A DNA stretch of 64,000 nt from an uncultured Clostridia bacterium (GCA_910586575.1 CAJUJQ010000003.1:1-64000); one strand, 5' to 3'. Shown: positions 14,994 through 24,294, numbered from the stretch's first letter. The notes: generated by a model not told the origin, from the letters alone. Program-made: numbers and translations.

Positions 14994-15566
14994 ATGGGAA
15001 AGGCTTTGATTGCCGCGCTCCTGCTGCTGGCGGCTGCCGCGTACGGACAGCCCAGGCAAACGCCGCTGTCTAAGCTTCCGTCAGATTACAGCCTGGAACA
15101 GGCCAAAGCGGATGGCTGTGTCGTTTATGAGGATTTGGATGTCACGCAGGGGCAGGAGCAGTTTGCTGGCTTTGCCGAACGCGCGGCACGCGGCGAAACA
15201 TGCGCGGTACGTCTTGCCAATTATTACACCCTGGGTGACCCGTCCCATTATGCCCCCGGCGTCTATGAGGCGCTCAAGGATGAATACCCCGTGCTGTACG
15301 TGCAGGACTTGTCCTTTGACGGGGAGCGTTATACCCTCCGTGGGATCGACAACAGGAAGGAATATTCAAAGCAGTATCAATATCTGATGAAATATGAAGG
15401 CCCGTCGGAAACCCCATATGCGGAATACAAGTCCTATATCCGGTATGTGCTGACCAATGACAGTACCGTGAGCTGGGAGGAGTTGCAGTGGAGCACATAC
15501 AGCTCCCTCTACGAGGATAAGATCGACTACAATACGGTTTATACCGACCTGATTTATGATACATAA
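14994..15566 (+). CDS. Secreted protein of unknown function between truB and ribF
   Basis: 190 residues. ATG 14994 has GGAGG 8 bases upstream, which itself overlaps an earlier ATG (14979). A short hydrophobic N terminus (MGKALIAALLLLAAAAYGQP) looks like a signal peptide. The body contains YSLEQAKADGCVVYEDLDVT and VRLANYYTLGDPSHY, features I associate with an uncharacterised family in gut Clostridia. One cysteine pair is possible. It interrupts the usual truB-ribF adjacency but is oriented with them. Confidence 0.7.
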   Translation: MGKALIAALLLLAAAAYGQPRQTPLSKLPSDYSLEQAKADGCVVYEDLDVTQGQEQFAGFAERAARGETCAVRLANYYTLGDPSHYAPGVYEALKDEYPVLYVQDLSFDGERYTLRGIDNRKEYSKQYQYLMKYEGPSETPYAEYKSYIRYVLTNDSTVSWEELQWSTYSSLYEDKIDYNTVYTDLIYDT

Positions 15567-15589
15567 GCGCAATAGGGAGAGATAAAGCC

Positions 15590-16492
15590 ATGGTAGATAA
15601 CTCGCGTCCCCGGGCAATCGCGCTGGGGTATTTTGACGGCGTGCACCTGGGGCACCGCGCCCTGATGGACTGCGCGGTAAAACGCGCCCGCGAAATCGGC
15701 GGCATCGCGTCGGTTTTCACCTTTGATGTGCACCCGAGCACCGTGATGACCGGGCGGCCCGTGCCCCTGCTGACCGCCTCCGAATACCGCGCTGAGGAAA
15801 TCAAGCTGCTCGGCGGGGTGGATGAGGTGATTTTTGGTCAGTTTGAGCGCCTGCGCACGATGGATTGGCGCGATTTCATCCATCAGCTGCTGGTCGGCGA
15901 GTTCGGCGCGCGGCATATCATCACCGGCTTTAACAACCGGTTCGGCTACAAGGGATTGGGCACGCCCGAGGGGCTTGCCGGGGAGTGCGCGAAAATCGGC
16001 ATCGGCTACGACCGGATTGACGGCGTGCGGGTGGACGGCGTGACCGTCTCTTCCACCTATATCCGGGGGCTGATTGCCGAGGGCGATATGGAGCGCGCGG
16101 CGGCGTTCTTAGGGCATCCGTATACCATTACCGGGCACGTGGAGCACGGCCGCTCAGTCGGCCATAAAATGGGCATTCCGACCGTGAACCTGCCGCTGCC
16201 CCGGGAAATGGCGCTGCCGCCTTACGGCGTGTATGCCGCCCGCGTCCGCTTCGATGGGCAGAGCTACCCGGCGGCGACCAATATTGGTGAAAAGCCGACC
16301 TTTATTGACGGCGGCGCGCCGACCATTGAGCCGCATTTGCTGGACTTTGACGGTGACCTGTACGGCAAACGCATTCATGTGGAGCTGCATAAATTCCTCC
16401 GCCCCGAGAGGGCGTTTGCTTCGGTGGATGAGCTGAAAGCGGCAATCGCACTCAATGTGCAGCAGACGCGGGATTATTTTCAAAACGCATAA
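15590..16492 (+). CDS. ribF: Bifunctional riboflavin kinase/FAD synthetase
   Basis: 300 residues. The N-terminal FAD synthetase domain has IALGYFDGVHLGHRALM and ISSTYIR-like VSSTYIRGLIAEG. The C-terminal flavokinase domain has GHKMGIPTVNLPLP and GEKPTF. It converts riboflavin to FMN and FAD. GGGAGAG lies before ATG 15590. Last gene of the block, followed by hairpins. Confidence 0.95.
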   Translation: MVDNSRPRAIALGYFDGVHLGHRALMDCAVKRAREIGGIASVFTFDVHPSTVMTGRPVPLLTASEYRAEEIKLLGGVDEVIFGQFERLRTMDWRDFIHQLLVGEFGARHIITGFNNRFGYKGLGTPEGLAGECAKIGIGYDRIDGVRVDGVTVSSTYIRGLIAEGDMERAAAFLGHPYTITGHVEHGRSVGHKMGIPTVNLPLPREMALPPYGVYAARVRFDGQSYPAATNIGEKPTFIDGGAPTIEPHLLDFDGDLYGKRIHVELHKFLRPERAFASVDELKAAIALNVQQTRDYFQNA

Positions 16493-16526
16493 GAAGGGGC
16501 TGTCTCAATAAAAGCCCCAAAAAACA

Positions 16527-16556
16527 AAGAGCCAGCCCTGGAAAAGGCTGGCTTTG
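16527..16556 (+). terminator. Terminator after ribF
   Basis: AAAGAGCCAGCC arm and GGCTGGCTTT arm (stem AGCCAGCC 16530-16537 / GGCTGGCT 16546-16553) followed by TTGTTGT. Confidence 0.7.
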
Positions 16557-16582
16557 TTGTATCATTGAAATATGGACAGATA

Positions 16583-16800
16583 ATTATACTCGCGTGCGTT
16601 AAAGTTTGCCGTTCGGTTCGCCTGCGCGGCGGGCGGTCCTGCGCGGACAGCGCCAGAGGGACTCATCCCTCTGGACTCCCTTTCTCCGCTGCGGCGGGAA
16701 TTGGAATGGCAATCATCGTTGCTGCACCTTGCCCTGCCCGCCAAACGGATGGCGGGCAGGGTGGGTGAATACGGCAAATCTTTTCATTCGCGAGTATAAT
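16583..16800. mobile_element. MITE-like element, copy 1
   Basis: Terminal inverted repeats begin ATTATACTCGCG (16583-16594) and end CGCGAGTATAAT (16789-16800); weaker match extends to TTTGCCG. Inside are stems such as CCAGAGGGACTCATCCCTCTGG. A second, inverted copy lies at 24295-24500. No transposase is encoded. Confidence 0.7.
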
Positions 16801-16920
16801 ACAAACGGATTATAGCGCACTGAACACAGGATATCGGCTGGTATTGCCGATGGAGACAGAGATTTCCATACCGCCGGATGAACCGGTGAAACTGCTCAGC
16901 TTGAGACAGCCCCTTGTCCG

Positions 16921-19900
16921 TTATTCAAATTGCAGGAAGCTGCCCCACTCGCTGTTTCTCACCCGGATTTTCTGCGGGATGCTTTCTTCCAGCTTGCCGA
17001 CATGGGAGATAATCCCCACCAGGCAGCTGCCCTCGGTCAGCTGGTTCAGCACATCCATTGCCGTATCCAACGTGCTGTTGTCCAGCGAGCCGAAGCCCTC
17101 GTCAATGAACAGCGCATCCAGCTTCCGGCCCCCGGCGTGGCTCTGCACCACGTCGGACAGCCCCAGCGCCAGCGCCAGCGATACCAGGAAGGATTCCCCG
17201 CCGGACAGGGACGCGGACTGCCGCTGCTTGCCGGTCGTCCTGTCGAGCACGTCCACATCCAGCCCCGCCGCCGCGTTATCGCGCCCGGCGCTGACCCGGT
17301 GGATCAGCTCATACCGTCCGCCGCTCATGATATCGAGCCGCCGGTTCGCCATCTCCAGCACCTCGCGGAACACCGTTCCCATCACATAGCGGTCAAAGCT
17401 CAGCTTGCCGCCGTCCCCACTGACGCCGACCGCCAGGTCCGCCAGCAGGCTGAGCCGCTTCCACGCCTGCTCCGAGCGCGCCAGCGCCTGCTTTGCCCCG
17501 GCGACCTTTTCCGCCGCCGCGCGGTGGTTGTCCAGCTGGTTTTTCAGCCGCTGACAGGCTTGGTTCGCGTCCGTAAACTGCTGTTTTGCTTCTTCAATCC
17601 TGGTTTCGAGCGCGGTCAGATCGGTATGTACAAAATCCCGGGTCTGCGCTTCCAGCTCGGCAATGCGCGTTTTGGTATTTTCCAGGTCAGTGCGGTACTT
17701 TTCCAGAAGCTCCCGCTGCTGTTTCAGCCAGCGTTCCCCGTCCATGCCGCCCAGCGGCAGCAATGCCCGCTCAGCGTCCTCCTGCGTGGCAAAGCCGCTT
17801 TTCTGCAAGGCGTCCCGCAGGGCGGCTTCCGCGTCCTGGCGCTCCCGCTCCCGCTGCGGCAGGCTGTCCCGCTTGCCGGTCAGGTTGCCGCTGACGCGGC
17901 TGCGCTCCTCCTGCGCGGCTTCCAGTGCCTTCCGGTGCCGCTCCATTTGCGCCGTCAGTTCGCCGCTTCGCTTTTCCCATTCGTGGATTTGCCGCTTTGC
18001 GGCGGCTTCGTCCGGGTATTGCAGCTGCTTTTGCAGCTCGGTGATTTGCGTCCCCAGCGTGCCGGCTGCCGTTTCGTAGCCGTGCAGCTCGTCTTTCCGC
18101 TTGGAAATCCTGCTTTCCAGCGCCGTAATACGGCGCTTCGCCCCCTTTTCTTCCTCCGCCTGCTGCGCGTACCGCTCCTGCTGCCGGACGGCGGTTTCCC
18201 ATGCCGTTTTCGCTTCCTCCTCCGCCTGCGCGAAGCGTTCCGCCTGCCGGGGCAGGTAATCCGCTGCGGACAGCATGTCCCAGCCCGCGCAGTCCGGAAG
18301 CAGCGCCTGCGCGTCCCGCACCAGGGCTTCCCTTTCCTGCGCGCCGGAGACTTCCAGCCGGTCGGTTTTCGACTTCTGCGCACTGCGGAGCCGCTCTTTT
18401 TCTTCAAACGCCTTTCGCGCGCCATCAACCGTTGCCTGTGTCAGCGTTTCGTCCGACAGCACCGCGAAAACGTGCGGCTGCCCCGCGCGGAACGCGGAAT
18501 GGCACACCGGACAGACGGCGCTCCCCTGTTCGGCGAGTGCATCCTCCAGCGCTTTCGCCATCACCCCCGCCTGTTCGCGCATAAACGCCTGGTAAAGCGC
18601 ATGATGCTGCTCCTCAGCCCGCGCGGCTTCGGCGTTCAGCTCTTCCAGCCTGGCAAGCTCTGTTCCCAGCGTCTCTTGGTTTTTCAAGGCGGTTTTCACG
18701 CGGCTCTGGATGCCTTTTTTGCCCGAAAGCGCCTCTTTGCGGTTCTTCGCGGTGTCATTTTCATTTTTCAGCGCGACGGCTCTCGCTTCGCTTCCCGCAA
18801 GGCTGTCCAATTCCTTTGCCCGCTCCTCCGACGCTTTCCGCTCCTGCTCCAGAAGGGCTTTCTCCTCGTCCTGTTTTTTTGCCGTTTCGCCAATCCGTTT
18901 ATCCGCCCTTTGCTTTTCCTGCTGCTTCCCCTCCAGCTCCGCGTATTTGGGCAGCAGCTCGGTCAGCTTTTTGATTTTCAGCGCCAGCTCTTCCTTTTCC
19001 TGCTTGGCGTCCGCATCCGCGTCAACCGCTTCCTGTGCTTCGCCGACGGCTTTTTCCTGCTGGTTCAGCGTCTCGCCCAGCGCCCTGATTTCGCCACGCG
19101 TGTCGGAAAGCGCCTTTTCCGCCTTGTCGAAAGCATCCTTTTTCGGCATTACCTGGTGCAGCGCCTTTTCTGCGGCGTCCTGTGCCGCCTGCGCCTGTCC
19201 CATCTCCCCGGCGCGGCTGTCCAGCTCGTTCAGGTGTGCCCGCTTCGCGGCAAGCTCGTCAAGCTGCCGGTTATGTCCCTCGGCAGCGCCCTTCTGTTCG
19301 CTCAGCGCCGTTTCCTTCTTCCGGCATGCGTCCCGCTCGGTTTCCAGCGCGGTCAAGCGCTCCACTTCCTGCTCCGTGAGCGCCGCCAGATTCGCGCACA
19401 GCTCCGGGTGCCCGGGAAGGTATTGGCTGCGCTCCTCCTCCGTAAGCTCCTCCGGGGGCTGGAAAACTGTCTGCATCGTGTTCTCCACCGTCCGCAGGTG
19501 TTCTCCGCGCTCCTCCTTCAGCAGGTCGCGCGCGCCCCGGAACAGCTCCTGATAATGCACGTAAACCGAATTATCGAACAGCCGCCCGAGGATTTCATTC
19601 TTTTTATCGCTGTTCGACTGTAAAAACTCCTTGAATTCGCCCTGTGCCAGCATCACAATTTTGCGGAACTGCTTTTCGTCCAGCCCGAGCAGCTCGGTAC
19701 AGCGGGCGGTCACCTTGGAAGCGCCCGTGGTCGGCTGCCGTTCCGGCTCCCGCAAATCGGCGTCAATCTCGCACTTGTCCCTATACGGTTCTACTGGCTT
19801 GCGCCTTTTGGGATAGCGCAGCGTCCGGGTAACAGTATATTCCTTACCGCCCTGCAAAAATTTCAGGGTGACTACCGTCTTAACCGCTTTGCCGACAAAG

Positions 19901-20103
19901 TCGCAGTGCATCATATCCGGCGAGCGGTCGGGGCCGCTGGCAGCGCCGTAAAGCGCGAACATAATTGCGTCAAAAATCGTGGTTTTCCCCGCGCCGGTGT
20001 CCCCGGTAATCAGGTACAGGCCGTGAGTGAGGCGGTTAAAATCAATCACCGTTTTTTCGGCATATGAGCCGAAGGCGGTCATTTCCAGTAAAACCGGTTT
20101 CAT
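16921..20103 (-). CDS. sbcC: Nuclease complex ATPase SbcC
   Basis: 1060 residues. Walker A GDTGAGKTT near residue 35. Long coiled coils (about 190-900) are interrupted by the zinc hook CPVC near 530. The ABC signature is SLSGGESFLVSLALALGLSD near 960, and Walker B is LDALFIDEGFGSLD. With SbcD it cleaves hairpin and protein-blocked DNA ends. ATG 20103 overlaps the sbcD stop (ATGA), so the pair is translationally coupled. Confidence 0.95.
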   Translation of the reverse strand: MKPVLLEMTAFGSYAEKTVIDFNRLTHGLYLITGDTGAGKTTIFDAIMFALYGAASGPDRSPDMMHCDFVGKAVKTVVTLKFLQGGKEYTVTRTLRYPKRRKPVEPYRDKCEIDADLREPERQPTTGASKVTARCTELLGLDEKQFRKIVMLAQGEFKEFLQSNSDKKNEILGRLFDNSVYVHYQELFRGARDLLKEERGEHLRTVENTMQTVFQPPEELTEEERSQYLPGHPELCANLAALTEQEVERLTALETERDACRKKETALSEQKGAAEGHNRQLDELAAKRAHLNELDSRAGEMGQAQAAQDAAEKALHQVMPKKDAFDKAEKALSDTRGEIRALGETLNQQEKAVGEAQEAVDADADAKQEKEELALKIKKLTELLPKYAELEGKQQEKQRADKRIGETAKKQDEEKALLEQERKASEERAKELDSLAGSEARAVALKNENDTAKNRKEALSGKKGIQSRVKTALKNQETLGTELARLEELNAEAARAEEQHHALYQAFMREQAGVMAKALEDALAEQGSAVCPVCHSAFRAGQPHVFAVLSDETLTQATVDGARKAFEEKERLRSAQKSKTDRLEVSGAQEREALVRDAQALLPDCAGWDMLSAADYLPRQAERFAQAEEEAKTAWETAVRQQERYAQQAEEEKGAKRRITALESRISKRKDELHGYETAAGTLGTQITELQKQLQYPDEAAAKRQIHEWEKRSGELTAQMERHRKALEAAQEERSRVSGNLTGKRDSLPQRERERQDAEAALRDALQKSGFATQEDAERALLPLGGMDGERWLKQQRELLEKYRTDLENTKTRIAELEAQTRDFVHTDLTALETRIEEAKQQFTDANQACQRLKNQLDNHRAAAEKVAGAKQALARSEQAWKRLSLLADLAVGVSGDGGKLSFDRYVMGTVFREVLEMANRRLDIMSGGRYELIHRVSAGRDNAAAGLDVDVLDRTTGKQRQSASLSGGESFLVSLALALGLSDVVQSHAGGRKLDALFIDEGFGSLDNSTLDTAMDVLNQLTEGSCLVGIISHVGKLEESIPQKIRVRNSEWGSFLQFE

Positions 20104-21326
20104 ACGGCCCCCTCCTGTTTCAGCGCATATTCCAGCATGGCGCGCGCCTGCCGTTCCAAAAGCGCTCCCTCCGGCATGCGCAGCTGCTCCCCGGCGAATT
20201 GCAGAAGCGCCTGCTCCTGTATCCCCGGCGCGCTGCCGCACCGCTCGGCGTAAAAATCCAGGAACAGCTCTTCCACGGATTTTTCACCCGCCGCCCCGGC
20301 GGGCGGCGCGTCGATATCCCGGAACTGGCGGTACTCGGAAACCAGCTCCATCAGGACGCTGCCCCGGCTTTCATACAATTCCCGGAAAAAGCGATAATCC
20401 TCCGGCTCCGGCCTGCGGTCGGTCAGCACAATCCGGAGATATTCCCCCCGGCGTTCGCCTGCCAGCTCCGCCGCCCGGATTTCCGCAAACGCGCCGCGGA
20501 TCTCGCGCATGGGGTGCAGCGCCGGAATGATTTGCGTGGTGATAACCGGGGGCTGCCCCTTTGCGCCCAGCTCGACCAGAAGGGGGCCTTTCCGCGCCTG
20601 CCTCGTCTCGGTGAAATGGTAGCACAACGGCGAACCGGCATAGCGCACGCTGTCTCTCCCGACCGGGTAGGCGGCATGGATATGCCCCAGCGCGACATAA
20701 TCGAAGCCGTCAAAGGCGGTGTAATCCACCTGCCCCACGCCGCCAACCATAGATTCCGAGCCGCCGCGCCCGACCTCCTGTCCGTTCACGGTGACGTTCT
20801 GATGTGCAGCGAGGACGTTGCGCTGTGTGAAATCGATTTCCTGCGCGGCAAGCAGCTTCCGCACGGCGGTATCATAATCGTGAATGCTGTCATCCTCCAG
20901 CATCTGTGCGGCAAGCGCCGGGAAGATGTACGGCATCAGCCAGAAGGTTACCGGCCCGTGCCCGTCGGAAAGCGTTACGTGCGGAAGCTCCCGGGAAAGC
21001 ACGCCGCAGATGTGGATATTCTGCTTTGCCAGCAGTCTGCCGCCAAAGGACAGCCGCTGCCCGGAGTCATGGTTTCCGGCGGTCATCAGGACTGGGATTC
21101 CCAGCCCTGCCAGCCCGGTAATGACGCGGTCAAGCAGGCTGACGGCGTCCCCCGAAGGGGCGTTCCGGTCGTAGATATCCCCCGCCATTACAACCGCGTC
21201 CGGGCGCAGCTCCTCCGCCAGCTTCAGGAAGCGCTCCGCCCAAGCGGGCTGGTCGCCGTTTTCCACCAGGGACACGCCGTGAATGGATTTCCCGAAATGC
21301 AGGTCCGCCAGGTGTAAAAATTTCAT
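20100..21326 (-). CDS. sbcD: Exonuclease subunit SbcD
   Basis: 408 residues, MKFLHLADLHFGKSIHGVSL. Metallophosphoesterase motifs are DLHFG, GDIYDRNAP, GNHDSGQR and GHIH (VALGHIHAAYPV), which bind two Mn ions. The C-terminal domain contacts SbcC. AGGAGGAAAC lies upstream of ATG 21326, with a promoter at 21392-21364. Confidence 0.95.
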   Translation of the reverse strand: MKFLHLADLHFGKSIHGVSLVENGDQPAWAERFLKLAEELRPDAVVMAGDIYDRNAPSGDAVSLLDRVITGLAGLGIPVLMTAGNHDSGQRLSFGGRLLAKQNIHICGVLSRELPHVTLSDGHGPVTFWLMPYIFPALAAQMLEDDSIHDYDTAVRKLLAAQEIDFTQRNVLAAHQNVTVNGQEVGRGGSESMVGGVGQVDYTAFDGFDYVALGHIHAAYPVGRDSVRYAGSPLCYHFTETRQARKGPLLVELGAKGQPPVITTQIIPALHPMREIRGAFAEIRAAELAGERRGEYLRIVLTDRRPEPEDYRFFRELYESRGSVLMELVSEYRQFRDIDAPPAGAAGEKSVEELFLDFYAERCGSAPGIQEQALLQFAGEQLRMPEGALLERQARAMLEYALKQEGAV

Positions 21327-21363
21327 GCCGCTGTTTCCTCCTCCTGTATTTTTCCATATCTTT

Positions 21364-21392
21364 ATGATAGCATTTTTTCATGCGCCTTACAA
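21364..21392 (-). promoter_or_regulatory. Promoter of sbcDC
   Basis: Read leftward: TTGTAA (21392-21387), 17 bp, TATCAT (21369-21364). Confidence 0.6.
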
Positions 21393-21460
21393 GTGAATTT
21401 ATTTCGGCGGAGGGCATATCTTCATTATAGGCGCTTCCCGTCCAGTCCTTCAGAAAAAAT

Positions 21461-21489
21461 TTGACGAAAAAAGCGTTTTGATGTATAAT
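21461..21489 (+). promoter_or_regulatory. Promoter of the 21542-21892 gene
   Basis: TTGACG (21461-21466), 17 bp, TATAAT (21484-21489); near consensus. Confidence 0.75.
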
Positions 21490-21541
21490 AAGAGAAAATA
21501 CAAAAACCTACTTTTTTTACTAAAGGAGCGAACAAAGCCTT

Positions 21542-21892
21542 ATGAGTGAAGCTACACTGACCTTGCCGACCCCGGACGATATGCACGCCCGTGCCATCCA
21601 GCCGCCCAAGCCCCGCAGCAACGTGGATCTGTACACCGATGTGATCCGCTGCCTGAACGCTTCGGATGGCCGCTGGACCTCCGAGCGGGACTTCTTCGGC
21701 ATTGAAACCTCGGAATTCACCGCTGTGATGATCCGTCCCGGCACCAGCAAGGAAGAGGTGGACGGCGTTGTCGCGCGCCTGCGCGAAGCCGGTTATTATG
21801 TAGACGACAGCTGCCCCGAGTGGGCACAGGTCAAAATCCCGACCGTGATTTACATCAGCTGGAATCCCCTTGTCATTGAGGAAGGGAAGTAA
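21542..21892 (+). CDS. Hypothetical cytoplasmic protein, 116 residues
   Basis: MSEATLTLPTPDDMHARAIQ. AAGGAGCG precedes ATG 21542. It is soluble, with a small alpha/beta pattern (VDLYTDVIRCLNAS, EEVDGVVARLREAGYYVDD, IPTVIYISWNPLVIEE). No cysteine motif and no membrane segment. The promoter is nearly consensus, so it may be well expressed. I recognise no family. It precedes the PepSY-type gene by 37 bases and may be co-transcribed with it. Confidence 0.7.
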   Translation: MSEATLTLPTPDDMHARAIQPPKPRSNVDLYTDVIRCLNASDGRWTSERDFFGIETSEFTAVMIRPGTSKEEVDGVVARLREAGYYVDDSCPEWAQVKIPTVIYISWNPLVIEEGK

Positions 21893-21929
21893 TCTCCTAC
21901 AGGGATCCAGGAAAGGAGCGTTTTTTCTG

Positions 21930-22697
21930 ATGAACAGGGAACGTTTGAAGGGCGTTGCGCTCGGCGCAGCCGCGTCCGTGCTGGTGGCGGGGCTGAGCAT
22001 GACGGCGTTTGCGTCCAGCCGCAGCATTACGGTTTCGGACGGCATTCGGGTGATGCTCAATGGGGAAGCCTTCCAGCCGAAGGACGGAAACGGCGCGCCG
22101 GTCGAGCTGTTTTCCTATAACGGGACGATTTATGCCCCCGTCCGCGCGATTTGCGAGGCGGCAGGCATGGAGGTTTCCTATGACAGCAAAACCATGACGG
22201 CGCACATTACCGCGCGCAGCGAGCAGCCCGCCAGGGAAGATGCGCCGTCAAAACCCGCCGCACAGGACAGCACGCTGATTGACGAAGCGCGCGCCAAGCA
22301 AATTGCGCTCAAGCACGCCAAGGTGAACGAATCGGACGCCGTATTCACCGAGGTGAAGCTGTCCAAGGGCTTCGGCTCGGCGCAGTACGAGCTGGAATTC
22401 CGCAGCGGCGCGAGCGAGTACGACTACAAAATCGATGCCGTCAGCGGCAATATCCTGAAATTTGACCAGGAATACCACGACGATTACAAAACCCAAACCA
22501 CGACAAGCGGCACCATTACCGCCGAGCGCGCAAAGGAAATCGCGCTGGAACGCGCGCCGGGCGCGTCCGTGACCAAGTGCAAATTGGACAGCGACGACGG
22601 GGTCTACGAAATCGACCTGCGCAGCGGCTTCACAAAATACGAGTGTGAAATCGACATTTCCACCGGCAAGATCGTCAAGTGGGAAACCGACGACTGA
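21930..22697 (+). CDS. Secreted PepSY-domain protein with N-terminal stalk domain
   Basis: 255 residues. A signal peptide covers about 1-28 (LGAAASVLVAGLSMTAFASS). Next is a copper-amine-oxidase-like N-terminal repeat (IRVMLNGEAFQPKDGNGAPV, TIYAPVRAICEAAGMEVSYD). Then come two PepSY domains (ARAKQIALKHAKVNES..., ERAKEIALERAPGASV...) each ending in a xYEYKIDAxSGxI-like strand. PepSY domains often inhibit or tune extracellular peptidases. AAAGGAG lies before ATG 21930. Confidence 0.85.
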   Translation: MNRERLKGVALGAAASVLVAGLSMTAFASSRSITVSDGIRVMLNGEAFQPKDGNGAPVELFSYNGTIYAPVRAICEAAGMEVSYDSKTMTAHITARSEQPAREDAPSKPAAQDSTLIDEARAKQIALKHAKVNESDAVFTEVKLSKGFGSAQYELEFRSGASEYDYKIDAVSGNILKFDQEYHDDYKTQTTTSGTITAERAKEIALERAPGASVTKCKLDSDDGVYEIDLRSGFTKYECEIDISTGKIVKWETDD

Positions 22698-22706
22698 ACG
22701 TAAGAA

Positions 22707-22732
22707 GGGGAGGCAAACGCCTCCCCTTTTTT
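22707..22732 (+). terminator. Terminator after the PepSY gene
   Basis: GGGGAGGC (22707-22714), loop AAAC, GCCTCCCC (22719-22726), TTTTTT. Confidence 0.88.
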
Positions 22733-22816
22733 GGGACTGAAAATGGGGATGCTATCCGATCGCCTGCCTGCGCTGATATGATGCGGACGACCGCTTTTTA
22801 CAGGAGGGACTTTCAT

Positions 22817-24142
22817 ATGAGACGATTTGTACAGCTTTGTATAACCGCACTGTTTTTGTTGTTGGGGATACAGGTGGTAAAAGCCTCGTGCTCCATCCAG
22901 TCAGAAAGCGAACTTGGGCTTGGAGCGGGATTTTCGCAGGGCAAGGCAGAGGACGCAGGCGGGCTGACGCCCGTCAAGGACGATAACGTAGCCATGCGGA
23001 AATCCAGCCCAAAAACGAGTTCGATTTTGGGCCGGATGGAGCACTCGTTTGTCACAGGGCATGACTTCAGCACCGCATTGCATGGAGGGTATACCCTTGC
23101 GCTTTCTTTGCAGGGCGATGATAATTGGATAACTGTACAGAGGGAGACGCGGGAAGAATATGCGCTCGCAACACGCAAAGTGCACCGTTTTATGGTTCAT
23201 GAGGGGAACCGTCCCAGCGGTGAGTTGGTGCTGACGTTGTACACCGATCCGACATCCGGCACGCTGTATTTTCTCGAAAACAGGTCTGCCGTACCAGTCG
23301 AGCTAAATGTCACTAAGCAGGGCTGTTCGGAGGCTGTCACGCTGCACGAGCTTACCTATGGTACAGCAGAGGGCGCAGCGGTTCGTACTGTGTTTGCAGG
23401 CAGCGGCTTCCGTTCAGAAACCTCGCTGTATCTGGAGGGAGACGGACTCTTTGTCCAAAGCGGGCGTACTGTGCGGCTGGAACCAAAGGGAAATACGGTC
23501 TGCAAGGTGGATACGGCGGAAACGGGGACAGCGTTCTCGATTCAGGATGGCGTGTTTACACTCCGCACCCGCATTGCGGCAGACGGCGCGGCGAAAGCGT
23601 GCTATCATGGCGCGGTATGTACATCGCCGCTGGTCGATTGGAATACCCCGCACCGTGCGCAGAAAATCGTCAGCTTTGATACGACAAACGAATATCTATT
23701 TCTCGCCGACGGCCATTATTATGAGAAACCGTCCGATTACTTTCCCTGCGTAAATGAGGAGGGCAGGTTTGTCTACCAAACCGCGGCATCCTTTGTCCAT
23801 AAGTCTGCAATTGAACCAAACAGCGGAGCGTATTTGCGGCTTCTTGGGCTGTACCTGCTGTATACCCGCATGGAGAGTTTCCGTGAGGCTGGTTATATTC
23901 CGACCCCGTGCGAATCGCAATGGCTGAAGTCAGATTACGGTAACGGTGTGACCCGCACAGGAGAAATGATCCGCGACGACTATGTATCGGTCACCTATAA
24001 CGATCTTGTCGCGGCTGTAAAGCTGTTTGACGGCATGGGATACCTGGAACGCTATCCTGGATTATACGCGCTGCTGATGTACAAAGAAGCGTGGCTTGCG
24101 GGCAGCGAGGAGGGCGCGGCGTGCATCACGGGGCACCCATAG
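22817..24142 (+). CDS. Secreted protein of unknown function, possibly cut short
   Basis: 441 residues from ATG 22817 (AGGAGGG upstream). Signal peptide MRRFVQLCITALFLLLGIQV. The middle region is beta-rich; the C-terminal ~150 residues are helical with aromatic clusters (YLRLLGLYLLYTRMESFREA, LLMYKEAWLAG). I do not recognise the fold. The stop codon is TAG at 24140-24142, where a repeat beginning TAGGAAC starts. The natural C terminus may therefore have been replaced by the insertion. Confidence 0.65.
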   Translation: MRRFVQLCITALFLLLGIQVVKASCSIQSESELGLGAGFSQGKAEDAGGLTPVKDDNVAMRKSSPKTSSILGRMEHSFVTGHDFSTALHGGYTLALSLQGDDNWITVQRETREEYALATRKVHRFMVHEGNRPSGELVLTLYTDPTSGTLYFLENRSAVPVELNVTKQGCSEAVTLHELTYGTAEGAAVRTVFAGSGFRSETSLYLEGDGLFVQSGRTVRLEPKGNTVCKVDTAETGTAFSIQDGVFTLRTRIAADGAAKACYHGAVCTSPLVDWNTPHRAQKIVSFDTTNEYLFLADGHYYEKPSDYFPCVNEEGRFVYQTAASFVHKSAIEPNSGAYLRLLGLYLLYTRMESFREAGYIPTPCESQWLKSDYGNGVTRTGEMIRDDYVSVTYNDLVAAVKLFDGMGYLERYPGLYALLMYKEAWLAGSEEGAACITGHP

Positions 24143-24184
24143 GAACTGTGAAACGCGCGCCGCAGGTTATTTTTGAACAGCTCC
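24140..24184. mobile_element. Deletion derivative of the TAGGAAC-type MITE
   Basis: Ends TAGGAACTGTGAA and TTATTTTTGAACAGCTCC match the ends of 34764-34892, and the middle (GCGCGCCGCAG) matches as well; most of the interior is missing. Between 24185 and 24294 I see nothing. Confidence 0.55.
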
Positions 24185-24294
24185 ATCGTATAAAACCCGA
24201 AAGGAACGATGTCTTATAGAGAGCATCCTGCCCGTCTCCGCCACCCGAGCCATTGTCTGGCAAAGCAACCCTTTGCCGCGGCGGTGAAACCGGA

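Larger units (their letters stand above)
16494..16915. repeat. 422-bp spacer bounded by 15-bp perfect inverted repeats
   Basis: AAGGGGCTGTCTCAA (16494-16508) and TTGAGACAGCCCCTT (16901-16915) are exact complements at the two ends of the ribF-sbcC spacer. Inside are a terminator and a MITE-like element. No gene seen. The ends look like those of a small transposable element. Confidence 0.6.

Noticed and set aside
16562..16777. Small genes inside the MITE copies (also 24253-24552)
   Set aside because: Matching peptides in both copies simply reflect the DNA repeat; no ribosome site.
16930..19623. 897-codon frame antisense to sbcC
   Set aside because: Same GC effect; product is arginine/phenylalanine/leucine-rich with no domain, while sbcC has all ABC and hook motifs.
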